This document shows, in pieces, positions 55,648 through 64,000 of a DNA stretch of 64,000 bases (its first letter is position 1; each line of letters starts with the position of its first letter). Position numbers and translations under genes: made by a program. The stretch is from the NCBI RefSeq assembly GCF_902506655.1, contig NZ_LR734808.1:2232001-2296000 (forward strand), written 5' to 3'. The notes under the pieces were generated by a model. The model was given only the letters and a program-made list of their open reading frames with translations, was not told the DNA's origin and ran no database searches. This stretch comes from Marinoscillum sp. 108. Its GTDB lineage: Bacteria; Bacteroidota; Bacteroidia; Cytophagales; Cyclobacteriaceae.

Positions 55648-57306
55648 TCATAAATCCCCCTCTATCAGGGGCCAGGAGTCAAAATCTCTGTTGAGCTTTT
55701 GGCCATCTAATGATTGCATCACCCACTGGTTGTGCGGGGCTTTGGTATCGTAGCCCAGTAGTGGGCCATCGGGAAACTGAAATTGAGTATTTAGTACCTC
55801 AGGGTCAGGGTTTTCACGAATCACCTCCTCGAATATGGCAGCAGTCTGAACCTCCTGAAATACGGCCACCAGTCCAAACTCACTGGTGGAATAGATGATA
55901 ATGCTCACATCATTGGGCCCTGAATAAGCAGACCAGTTTCCCTCTTCTGCTATTACCTGCATTTCATGTGGAACCGACACAGGACCTGCAGCACAGGCAA
56001 AGTTTTCGTACACGCCGGTGTTATTCCAATGCATAAAATCATCACCGGGACCTGAGAGGTGAAATACCTCAGACAGATGATCAGCAGTATCGTTGAGAAA
56101 AAGGCAAATAGGTCTGGTGACGATTTGTGATTTCCTGCCCCTGTTGACACCTCCGGCGCTCAGCAGAAAATGCCGACCAGCACTGCTGATCTCCGGGGAG
56201 GCTTCCGGGCCGTGCCCCTGGCGCACAAAATATCCGTCCTCTTTGTCAAAAAGCAACTCAACAAACCGATCTGCCGGACGATAAGGCATACATGCTCCCA
56301 TGAACGCATGCCTCATGGCCACTCCAACATGATCATCATAATCATCTATGGCAGCATAGCTTAGCCAGGATTTTACGAATGCCGAGTGATAATCTGTGGT
56401 GAGTTCCTGGATGCTTGCTTTTTCATATCTTCTGCGCATCGGTGGGAAATGTTTCAAATTGAAGCTGCTCAGCCCATAGCTCCAGTTGATATAATCAAGC
56501 ACCTCTCTGGCCGTTTTACTTACTTTTTCAGACGCAAACGCTTCAATATTGAGTAAAGCAGTAATGGTGTATCCCAAATATGGAATGGAATTGAATTCAT
56601 ATAAACCATTGGTTTTCATTTCTTCCATGAGGGATAACAGTTTCTCCTCCATACCATTCCGAACATTGTCATAGTAGCGGTCCGTATTGCCGTGCAGCTG
56701 TACCCAACGATTTTTGAGGTAACGAGAGCCTTCGGTCATCAGCATATGGTTCTCAGTTTCCATCACCATTCCCAAAGTTCTGGGAACTGTATAGCTGAAC
56801 TTGCCTCCATCCTCTATCATCAATACCTCCAGCAGGTACTTTTTGGTTTCAGGATATAAGACATCTGGTCGTTCACCAAATTTCCAAAGGATGGTGGTCA
56901 GGATGGTGAGTGTAAAATCATAATCTCCTTTGGGGTTCATGGACCAAGAGGAACCGCAATTTCCCCAAACCGGAAGTCTTTGTATAACGGCATTTACGTC
57001 TGACACATCTTGCCGCAATAGCAGCCTGGCCAGAAGAATGATAGCGGCATCCCCCTTTTTCACTAACATGTCCTCGGTAATGGGCATGGCAGCAATGGTC
57101 TTGTAAATGCTATCGGCAAAAGCAGATTCCTTTTTCCATTCCAGTGTCCGATCATGAGGAACATCCACATTCCCAGCCTCCATCTCCACATCACGGTATT
57201 TGATAGCCCCTAAAACCTGTGATTTGAGCTGAATGTTGTTGGCTAATAACAACATCGCAATGGAAAAAATAACGATGTATTTTACTACTTTCTTCACCTT
57301 AGACAT
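55648..57306 (-). CDS. Secreted protein of unknown function, possible helical-toroid enzyme
   Basis: A 552-residue protein with an N-terminal hydrophobic signal or anchor (VVKYIVIFSIAMLLLANNIQ). I do not recognise the family. The central part is helical with GNCGSSWSMNPKGDYDFTLTILTTILWKFG, the repeated-looking METENHMLMTEGSRYLKNRW (about 185-204) and SIPYLGYTITALLNIEAF, features found in (alpha/alpha)n toroid lyases or hydrolases. The second half has GHGPEASPEISSAGRHFLLSAGGVNRG and beta-like stretches (VSIIIYSTSEFGLVAVFQEV). It lies between GH92 (70 bases before) and GH29 (coupled), so it is likely a glycan-active enzyme. No catalytic residues can be named. Confidence 0.75.
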   Translation of the reverse strand: MSKVKKVVKYIVIFSIAMLLLANNIQLKSQVLGAIKYRDVEMEAGNVDVPHDRTLEWKKESAFADSIYKTIAAMPITEDMLVKKGDAAIILLARLLLRQDVSDVNAVIQRLPVWGNCGSSWSMNPKGDYDFTLTILTTILWKFGERPDVLYPETKKYLLEVLMIEDGGKFSYTVPRTLGMVMETENHMLMTEGSRYLKNRWVQLHGNTDRYYDNVRNGMEEKLLSLMEEMKTNGLYEFNSIPYLGYTITALLNIEAFASEKVSKTAREVLDYINWSYGLSSFNLKHFPPMRRRYEKASIQELTTDYHSAFVKSWLSYAAIDDYDDHVGVAMRHAFMGACMPYRPADRFVELLFDKEDGYFVRQGHGPEASPEISSAGRHFLLSAGGVNRGRKSQIVTRPICLFLNDTADHLSEVFHLSGPGDDFMHWNNTGVYENFACAAGPVSVPHEMQVIAEEGNWSAYSGPNDVSIIIYSTSEFGLVAVFQEVQTAAIFEEVIRENPDPEVLNTQFQFPDGPLLGYDTKAPHNQWVMQSLDGQKLNRDFDSWPLIEGDL

Positions 57307-57375
57307 GCTTGACCTGTTCTTTATCCTAATCTATGTTAGGCGAGTTTTCAATTCTGAATTCGTTTACTCGCGGCA

Positions 57376-59709
57376 TTAGTGAACCACATCATCGGTGCTA
57401 ACCGGAGCATCTGTCATCTGAAGTACCAGCCTACCACCTTCAGTAATCTGGCGATGATTGATCGTGTTGCCATTGACCCGTTTATTATTCCAATGTGCCG
57501 ATTCTACATAGACATGATCCGGGCTGTTGTTAATGGTTTCAATGGTGAATTCGGACCGGGAGTAAAAATCCGGGTTCAAGTCAATACGTACCTTATCAAA
57601 AATGGGACTACCAATTTGGTATTCGGGATCTTCGTCCGTTCCCCCATTCATTTGAAATAAGCCTATTTTCATCAATACTGCCAAACTTCCCATCAAACCC
57701 TGATCTTCATCTCCATTGTAGCCGGAAGCGGGAGATAATCCACTAAAGGTTTTCCTGACCACATTGCGCGACCAGTATTGGGTCAGGTCTGGTCTGCCTA
57801 TTTTTTGAAAAACAAATGCGGTCTGTATGGAGGGTTGATTTCCATAATTAATGGGTATTCTTCTGTATTCTGGGTGTTCTTCCACGTCGTGAGAAGTGCC
57901 CGCCGTGAATCCCAATTTAATGGCCTCTTCAAATTGCCTATTGAGTTTTTGCACCGCTTTTTCTTCGCCACCCATCAGCTGAGCCAACCCCGCTAAGTCA
58001 TGTGGCACAAACCAGGTAGCCTGAGCACTGTTTGCTTCTATAAATCCAACTTTGTAATCGTAGGGATCGAAATCTTCGTGCCACTGGCCTTCCACGTTCT
58101 TTGGACGCATCCATCCCGTAGATTCATCATAAACGTTTTTGAAATTTTCAGATCGCTTTAAGAAATACCTGTAATCCTCCTGATGCCCTAGTTTTTTGGC
58201 GAATTGGGCAAGTGTCCAATCCTGATAGGCATACTCCATTGTGAGACTTCCGCCATCCTGATGACCTCCAAATTTTCCTTCCGGCAAAGGATAGGGCACG
58301 TAGCCTTTTTCCAGGTAGTATTTCAAACCCCCTCCTAAATTGGTATCGTGCTCATAGCCTGCTTTTTCCATGATACCGCCGGGCATATGATTCTTTTTCA
58401 GTACTTGATAAATTTCCTCCAGATCTCCATCAATCAACCCTTCCTGAACCGCGCTCACGATAAAAGGGGTGCTCGATGCACCAGTCATCACATAGGTGTA
58501 ATTCCCTCCTGATGGCCCCCTGGGCACCAGGCCACCATCTTTTTGATACTGTAAAAGCGAAAGGACAAACTGTTGCTTTATCTCAGGATAAACAAGCCCC
58601 CATAGCGTATTGATGGTCCACTGGGCTCCCCAAAAGGAATCGGAGTTAAAGTGGTTGAACTGAGGTTTGCCACTATTATCCAGAGGTAGTTGTCCCACCC
58701 TGAAGGTCGCACCGGTATTGTCCGGATAGGCACCATTTGCGTCGTTGATAATTCTTCTTCCCTGCAGGGCATGCCATAAGTCTGTATAAAATCTTCGCTG
58801 GTCTGTTTCGGTGCCGCCCTCTACTTTGATTCTGCCCAATAAACCATTCCATTCATTCTTAGATTGGGACACCACACGGTCAAAATCCCAGTGTGGCAAT
58901 TCTTCCTTGATGTTCAACCCGGCATTGTCCACAGAGGTGTAGGAAATCCCTACTTTCATGAGGACTTCCTCTTCAGGGTTCGTGAGTCGAACCAAATAGT
59001 TTTTGGTCTCACTGTCTTGTTCAATAGCCGCTACGTCTGTGCTGAACATTACTTTAAAGTACACTGTAAATGGTTTGGGCCTTCTTCCGGTAGCCTCCAT
59101 GACCACTTTTCCCGAAAGTTCATTATCACCGCTCAGCGTCAATTCACCATCAATGTTTGCACAAGGCCCCAGCATGGTATGAAGGTTAAATAACATGGCA
59201 GGACGTGCGTTTTTTGGAAAGGTGTATTGATGCAACCCTACACGCGTAGTACTGGTTAATGCTGATTTTATGCCATACCTATCAAGTTCTACATAGTGAT
59301 ATCCGGGTGATATTTTTTCAGTTTCATGACTGAAACCGGAATAAAAATCCTTGTAGATGGTATTTTCATTCGCATCTGATAGGGTCACTGGCATTACAGA
59401 CACTCCAGACATTTGCCATGCATGAATGTGGCTAAATCCCTTGATGGTATCGGTTTTATACCTGTAGCCGCTTCCCCATGCACCATCAATTTCGGTATCA
59501 GGGCTGAGATTCACCATCCCAAACGGTCTGCTTGCTGATGAGAAGAAAAACCACCTGGAATTCTCGGTGTCCAAAGCAGGATAAACCAACTCGGTCAGTG
59601 ATTTGGTGTCCTCAAACTTGTCTGGCGCATTCACATTTAGTTTGCATGAACCAGCAACACCCAGCATCAGGCATAGTAAAAAATGTATGTATAATTTATT
59701 CTTAACCAT
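57376..59709 (-). CDS. GH92-family protein with Gln at the catalytic acid position
   Basis: A 777-residue lipoprotein (LMLGVAGSC lipobox). GH92 signs: SRPFGMVNLSPDTEIDGAWGSGYRY, IKGFSHIHAWQMSGVSVMPVT, FYTDLWHALQGRRI, DSFWGAQWTINTLWGLVYPEI and GYNGDEDQGLMGSLAVL. The two Asp residues of the base region are kept (D667, D669). The YGNEPS motif, whose Glu is the catalytic acid in characterised alpha-mannosidases, reads YGNQPS here (Q625, codon CAA). Such Gln variants are known from GH92 enzymes acting on mannosyl phosphodiesters. The family is calcium-dependent and acts on alpha-mannosides. It is followed by the unknown 552-residue gene and preceded by SusD 385 bases away. Confidence 0.9.
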   Translation of the reverse strand: MVKNKLYIHFLLCLMLGVAGSCKLNVNAPDKFEDTKSLTELVYPALDTENSRWFFFSSASRPFGMVNLSPDTEIDGAWGSGYRYKTDTIKGFSHIHAWQMSGVSVMPVTLSDANENTIYKDFYSGFSHETEKISPGYHYVELDRYGIKSALTSTTRVGLHQYTFPKNARPAMLFNLHTMLGPCANIDGELTLSGDNELSGKVVMEATGRRPKPFTVYFKVMFSTDVAAIEQDSETKNYLVRLTNPEEEVLMKVGISYTSVDNAGLNIKEELPHWDFDRVVSQSKNEWNGLLGRIKVEGGTETDQRRFYTDLWHALQGRRIINDANGAYPDNTGATFRVGQLPLDNSGKPQFNHFNSDSFWGAQWTINTLWGLVYPEIKQQFVLSLLQYQKDGGLVPRGPSGGNYTYVMTGASSTPFIVSAVQEGLIDGDLEEIYQVLKKNHMPGGIMEKAGYEHDTNLGGGLKYYLEKGYVPYPLPEGKFGGHQDGGSLTMEYAYQDWTLAQFAKKLGHQEDYRYFLKRSENFKNVYDESTGWMRPKNVEGQWHEDFDPYDYKVGFIEANSAQATWFVPHDLAGLAQLMGGEEKAVQKLNRQFEEAIKLGFTAGTSHDVEEHPEYRRIPINYGNQPSIQTAFVFQKIGRPDLTQYWSRNVVRKTFSGLSPASGYNGDEDQGLMGSLAVLMKIGLFQMNGGTDEDPEYQIGSPIFDKVRIDLNPDFYSRSEFTIETINNSPDHVYVESAHWNNKRVNGNTINHRQITEGGRLVLQMTDAPVSTDDVVH

Positions 59710-60094
59710 TTATATTCTCTTTAAAGAATCATGAGTTGAGTTTTCGACGAATCACACAGAATGCATTTCCGGCTTTTCAACACTTCGACTTTACTCATTT
59801 GATGTTTTCATGGATATGATTTTCCCAGGCTCCTCTGATCATGAGAAGGGCTGAAAAAAATCACATAGACCCTCTAGCTTTAATTTGTTAAGCATACCAC
59901 TTGCTTATCTGGCAGATGTCACTCCTAGTACGCCAGCCAATCAGAACCTGATTTCGGCATACTTCCTCCTACTAAAAAAATAGAGTGAGAACCGGATGAA
60001 ACACTACCAGAGTGAAGCTTCAAAAGGCAGACAAAAAAGTTTCATCCGCCTTTTGAAACAACATTGACATTAGAAGATTATAAAAACCAATCTG
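59710..60094. other. 385-base gap between SusD and GH92 genes
   Basis: No coding frame with support. It holds a perfect 10-bp inverted repeat (TTCAAAAGGC/GCCTTTTGAA, 60019-60028 and 60048-60057) with a 19-base loop, starting 38 bases after the susD stop on the minus strand. It lacks a clean T-tract after the stem, so it may be an attenuator or mRNA-stabilising hairpin that lowers expression of downstream enzyme genes relative to SusCD. A second promoter for GH92 may also lie here; none was clear. Confidence 0.4.
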
Positions 60095-61936
60095 CTAGTA
60101 TCCATCATTTTGGGAAATGGATGGAATGGTTCTATCAATCTCTTTCTGAGGAATCGGACGCAGATAATGCGTGCTCTTCATTTGACCTAATGCTACAGTC
60201 CATGGGTTCATGGACGAGGTGCGCTCGACCAGTTTTTCAGTTCTTTTCAGGTCGTACCATCTGCAGTATTCACCCATCAATTCCCTGGCACGCTCATCCA
60301 ATATCATATCGATATCCAGGTTTCCGTTAGCTCTGTAGGATACTGTAGCCATAGAGGAGAGATTGGCTGGCTGTGATGCACACAAAGGATCACTTCCTGC
60401 ATTGGCACCAAGTGCTCTGTCAACTATCGCATTATAATAAACCTCTGCACCCCCCAGGTTACCATTGGACGCTCCCTTCAGGATGGCCTCAGCGGCGATC
60501 AAATAAGCTTCAGCAGATCTGAAAAGCGCCAGATCAAATGTCCCTTGTGCTTCGTCATACGGGAGACCTGGCTGCCAGAACTTCCACATAAGAGGGGTCA
60601 TATCCTTGATGTGATAAGGCGTAACAGGATTAATCCCGATTTCATCCAGATTCAGTACGGCATAGCGCTTGCTACCTCCTACATCCATACCCTTGTCCGA
60701 AGCGCTGGCAGGATTGTTCCATGGAGGAAAATAAACAACCGTATCTCCTGTTGCAATATTGATGGTGGTACCTGGATTATTAAGATCCGGAACAAAGTCG
60801 TTAACGTCACTTAAGGCGTACATCGCTTCTACAAAATTGTGATGATATCTGGTATCGAGTGTCGGATCAAACAACCTGTAGGTCGCTGGAGTAGTGATGT
60901 AAGTGTTTCTGCCTCCATGACGGTTATAGTCGCCCGTTCTTCCCGGAGAGCCGGGGATACTTTCGGCATCACCCCCGAAAAGGGAATGGTAATCATTACC
61001 TATCTGGTACTCGCTAGGCTCATCATTATCACTACCATTGGTTTGAATATTGTCGCTATACTGTACTGCAAATACGATTTCCGCATTTTTATCATTCTGA
61101 GCCGGGAAAGTCTCCTCCAGCGGATTCTCAGCGTGAAGCGGGAATAACTTGTGATACTCTGGCTCCAGCGGATACTCTGCTATGATCATATCTGCATAAT
61201 CAACTGCTTTGTCAAAATCAGCGGCCGTTCCTCCCAGCGAATTGTTATAATTCCATCCTCTTGTGAGGTGAACTCTGGCTAAAAGAAACTGTGCAGCACC
61301 TTTTGTGGCTCTGCCATATTCCGTATTCCCTTTAGTGGGCAATACTGCTTCTGCCTCTTCCAAATCTTTGATGATCTGATCATAAACCTGATCTGCAGGT
61401 ACTTTGGTCACTTCTCTGCTGGCGGTAGTAGTCTCCACCAAAGGCATCGGAATATCGCCCCACTGCTGCACAGCATAGAAATAAGCAAATGCTCGCAGGA
61501 ACTTGGCCTCTCCCACTCTGATAGCCAGGACATCAGCGTCTATTCCCTGAACATCATGCTGTCTTGAGATCGCAGTATTGGTTCTGGAAATTTGACTGTA
61601 GAGCAAATCCCACAAGTTTGTAGTTGCGCCTACATTAGGGGTAAATCGGGTATCATAGGTGTTTAGTACACTCCCCTGATTTCCGCTGCCTGCTTCATCC
61701 CAGGCCAGGCTGGTGAAGAGGTCCGTACCCATCATCACCAAATCACGCTCTTTGTGTATTTCCCTAAGCTTGGTGTAGTTTGACCGAACAAGATCCTCGA
61801 ACCCTTGCGCAGTAACGTAATAATTATCTGTGGTCTGATAGGAAACCGAATTCTCATCCAGGAAATCCTCGCAACCGGTACTGAACAGCGTCACAAGTAC
61901 CAGAGCTACTATATATTGTTTATTAATTAGTTTCAT
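60095..61936 (-). CDS. susD: SusD/RagB family glycan-binding lipoprotein
   Basis: Start at 61936 gives 613 residues (MKLINKQYIVALVLVTLFSTGC lipobox, then EDFLDENSVSYQTTDNYYVTAQGFEDL); a frame extension to 61981 adds 15 residues without signal logic. SusD landmarks: EAKFLRAFAYFYAVQQWGDIPMPLVET, TKGAAQFLLARVHLTRGWNYN, and the C-terminal DMILDERARELMGEYCRWYDLKRTEKLVERT with HYLRPIPQKEIDRT. It follows its SusC partner by 31 bases. It would capture the sulfated, fucosylated oligosaccharide at the cell surface. Length is slightly above the family mean, with an insert (about 220-330) that may shape glycan binding. Confidence 0.94.
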   Translation of the reverse strand: MKLINKQYIVALVLVTLFSTGCEDFLDENSVSYQTTDNYYVTAQGFEDLVRSNYTKLREIHKERDLVMMGTDLFTSLAWDEAGSGNQGSVLNTYDTRFTPNVGATTNLWDLLYSQISRTNTAISRQHDVQGIDADVLAIRVGEAKFLRAFAYFYAVQQWGDIPMPLVETTTASREVTKVPADQVYDQIIKDLEEAEAVLPTKGNTEYGRATKGAAQFLLARVHLTRGWNYNNSLGGTAADFDKAVDYADMIIAEYPLEPEYHKLFPLHAENPLEETFPAQNDKNAEIVFAVQYSDNIQTNGSDNDEPSEYQIGNDYHSLFGGDAESIPGSPGRTGDYNRHGGRNTYITTPATYRLFDPTLDTRYHHNFVEAMYALSDVNDFVPDLNNPGTTINIATGDTVVYFPPWNNPASASDKGMDVGGSKRYAVLNLDEIGINPVTPYHIKDMTPLMWKFWQPGLPYDEAQGTFDLALFRSAEAYLIAAEAILKGASNGNLGGAEVYYNAIVDRALGANAGSDPLCASQPANLSSMATVSYRANGNLDIDMILDERARELMGEYCRWYDLKRTEKLVERTSSMNPWTVALGQMKSTHYLRPIPQKEIDRTIPSISQNDGY

Positions 61937-61967
61937 TTTGTAAAATTTTGTGTTGGAAATAAACCGA

Positions 61968-64000
61968 CTAGAAAGAGACATTTAAACCAAACAAATAGGT
62001 CGCAGATGGAATACCATCATTGTAAGTGCTGGAGTTAAATTCCGGATCCATTCCATCAAAATCGTGGAAAACAAATGGATTGGATACCTGGACATACATC
62101 CTGAAGTTGCTAAACCCGAATTTATCCAAGCCCGTAGACGGCAATGTGTAGCCCAATGTGATGTCAGAGATTCTGACAAAACTCGCATCCTGATAGAAAA
62201 TCGCTCCTCTGTAAGGATTATTCGCAATACCTGGTCCATAGTACTCATTGGAAGGATTGTTAATCGTCCAGTAATTGAGGTTCAGGGCATTGTATCTTCC
62301 CGCTCCAACTTCACCCATGGTTCCAGATAGCATGCTGTTTCTGTACGTAGCTCCCTGGCTTGTGTAGATCAGGAAAGAAAGGTCGAAATTGCCATAGGTA
62401 AACTTATTGGTCATACCCATTGTCCAGTCAGGCTGCTCAGAGCCAATCACTTTCCTATCATCCTCACCTTCATTTGAAGATATCTGACCATCATTATTTT
62501 GATCCACCACCTTTACCGAACCAGGTACCTGGTTGTATTCAGAAGCAGCTTCTTCTTCATCCAATTGCCAGATTCCGTCAAACTCATAATCGTAGTGAGA
62601 CTGTAGTGGGTGCCCTACAAAAAGGCCTGTAGCAATATCAGCCTGTATTCCATCATTACCAATGGAGAGGATCTCATTAACATTTCTGGCAAAGTTGACA
62701 CTTGTGGTCCATTTGAACTTCGAATTGACAACATTCACTGTGTTCAAGCTCAGCTCCACTCCTCTGTTAGCCACTTCACCCACATTGGTGGTGACACTAC
62801 TGAAACCTGAAGAGGTCGGGATTTGCTCATTATAAATCAAATCCACTGTTTTTCGGTTGTATACTTCCAAACTGGCACCGATCCTGTTTTTAATGAATCC
62901 CATATCAAGACCGATATTCAATTCCTTACTTTTTTCCCATTTCAGGTTTCTGTCTGCCAAATTTGACGGAGCAAATCCGTATGCCTCTGAACCATCAAAG
63001 TCATAAGGCGTATTGACCAATCGTGCTTGCGTGCTGTATGGAGAAACAGAACTGTTACCTACCAAACCATAACTCACTCTCAACTTCATATCGGAAATAG
63101 CCTCAATGCTATTAATAAAATCTTCTTCACCCAGTCTCCAGGCCACTGCTGCGGATGGGAAAAAGTCCCATTTGTTACCCTCACTCAATTGTGAAGCGCC
63201 ATCCCATCTGCTGGTAAGCGTGAGTATGTATTTGCTTTTGAATCCGTAAATGAGTCTTCCCATATAGGAAAGCAAAGATCTTTCGGTCAGTCTTGTGTCC
63301 AACTCGACAGGTCGGCCTGTGCCATAAGCGTACCAGAGAGAATTGTAGGGAAGTTCATCCACGTAGCTATCCATTTCTTCGTTTCGCTCCTGAAAGCTAC
63401 TTTGCACTCCAGTCAGCGTGAAATCGTGCTCACCAACCTTCTTGTTATAGGTGATAATGTTATCCAGGGTATAATTGGATATATCATCCGTCTGGCGAAA
63501 TGATCTTGGCAGCAAGGTAGTTTTCCTGTCTTTGGTCATCGTACCTCTGAACTGACCAAATCTGGAATTATCCACGCTGGCAGAAAGAGATGATTTGATA
63601 GATAATCCATCCACTGGAGTCAGTTCGATGTAAGCATTTCCGAAGAAAGTGTTAGACCTGGTTTCATCCTGAAAGTTGTAAGGATCAATTTCAATGAGAG
63701 GATTCAAAACCTGCTTATCGTTGATGCCCATCCAGGCAGCGTAACCATTCCATTCAAGCTCCTGGTTTTCATCAGGATTAAGTACCTCATCGTAGTGCGC
63801 AACACCTGTTGGTCTCGCTCTGTAGGCACTTCTCAATGCTTCATTGGAGCCCATTTCCTGCTTCGCCAGACTGTAATTAGCTGTGAAACCTACCTTCAAA
63901 AAGTCATTGACTTTACTATCCATGCTACCTTTAATGTTGTAACGCTGGAATTTTGTGTTCTTCAAGTTTCCGCCTTCATTCAAATACCCGGCTGAAAAAT
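61968..64000 (-). CDS. susC: SusC-type TonB-dependent transporter (partial, N-terminus beyond window)
   Basis: The frame is open from the right edge of the window and ends at 61968, giving about the last 677 residues; the true start is outside. The visible part is the beta-barrel half of a SusC protein: GYLNEGGNLKNTKFQRYNIKGSMDSKVNDFLKVGFTANYS, SRWDGASQLSEGNKWDFFPSAAVAWRLGEEDFI, LRVSYGLVGNSSVSPYST, LKWEKSKELNIGLDMGFI, and PDWTMGMTNKFTYGNFDLSFL, ending YLFGLNVSF with the terminal Phe. Plug and N-terminal domains are not covered. It is immediately upstream of its SusD. The start of the locus and its promoter are outside the window. Confidence 0.95.
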   Translation of the reverse strand, partial: FSAGYLNEGGNLKNTKFQRYNIKGSMDSKVNDFLKVGFTANYSLAKQEMGSNEALRSAYRARPTGVAHYDEVLNPDENQELEWNGYAAWMGINDKQVLNPLIEIDPYNFQDETRSNTFFGNAYIELTPVDGLSIKSSLSASVDNSRFGQFRGTMTKDRKTTLLPRSFRQTDDISNYTLDNIITYNKKVGEHDFTLTGVQSSFQERNEEMDSYVDELPYNSLWYAYGTGRPVELDTRLTERSLLSYMGRLIYGFKSKYILTLTSRWDGASQLSEGNKWDFFPSAAVAWRLGEEDFINSIEAISDMKLRVSYGLVGNSSVSPYSTQARLVNTPYDFDGSEAYGFAPSNLADRNLKWEKSKELNIGLDMGFIKNRIGASLEVYNRKTVDLIYNEQIPTSSGFSSVTTNVGEVANRGVELSLNTVNVVNSKFKWTTSVNFARNVNEILSIGNDGIQADIATGLFVGHPLQSHYDYEFDGIWQLDEEEAASEYNQVPGSVKVVDQNNDGQISSNEGEDDRKVIGSEQPDWTMGMTNKFTYGNFDLSFLIYTSQGATYRNSMLSGTMGEVGAGRYNALNLNYWTINNPSNEYYGPGIANNPYRGAIFYQDASFVRISDITLGYTLPSTGLDKFGFSNFRMYVQVSNPFVFHDFDGMDPEFNSSTYNDGIPSATYLFGLNVSF

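Overview
The window reads as chromosomal DNA of a polysaccharide-degrading Bacteroidota bacterium, most likely a marine or aquatic Cytophagales-type organism (inference). The direct evidence is two SusC/SusD pairs, a hybrid two-component sensor-regulator, many lipobox-bearing secreted glycosidases, lyases and sulfatases, a C-terminal type IX secretion (T9SS) sorting domain on the PL7 lyase, and A/T-rich leaders without clear Shine-Dalgarno sequences. Almost every gene lies on the minus strand. The exceptions are a TPR-like protein (20061-21587) and a LacI regulator (29423-30430). No rRNA, tRNA or CRISPR array was seen.

Region 1 (406-15260) is one tight nine-gene operon: ribokinase, SusC, SusD, three secreted ADP-ribosylglycohydrolase-family proteins, two secreted esterases and a GRP/DMT-type sugar permease. 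The set matches the ribose-scavenging rus locus of Bacteroides thetaiotaomicron (kinase, RusC, RusD, RusGH, RusT). It differs by triplication of the glycohydrolase and by a pair of esterases, each carrying a second esterase-like half that has lost its catalytic residues.

Region 2 (15586-19906) is a citrate module: DASS-type carboxylate transporter, a CitD-CitE fusion and CitF. A divergent TPR-like protein of unknown function follows.

Region 3 (21663-30430) is a complete non-phosphorylating L-fucose pathway: FucP permease, mutarotase, L-fucose dehydrogenase, L-fuconolactonase, a UxaA/altronate-dehydratase-type protein in the place of L-fuconate dehydratase, 2-keto-3-deoxy-L-fuconate dehydrogenase, a FAH-type diketo-deoxy-fuconate hydrolase, and an FMN L-lactate dehydrogenase for the lactate product. 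A divergent LacI-type regulator and a palindrome between the two start codons are the likely control.

Region 4 (30470-64000, running off the right edge) is a large polysaccharide utilization locus: SusC/SusD, a GH92 with its expected catalytic Glu replaced by Gln, two GH29 fucosidases, three sulfatases, two heparinase II/III-type lyases, a PL7 lyase with T9SS tag, an esterase, a GH88 unsaturated uronyl hydrolase, a DUF1961 protein, one unknown secreted protein, a hybrid two-component system, a ROK sugar kinase and a sugar porter. The enzyme mix points to a sulfated, fucosylated, uronate- and probably mannose-containing glycan. Freed fucose would feed region 3. A transposase-like relic and a clear terminator mark an internal boundary near 34.0-34.5 kb.
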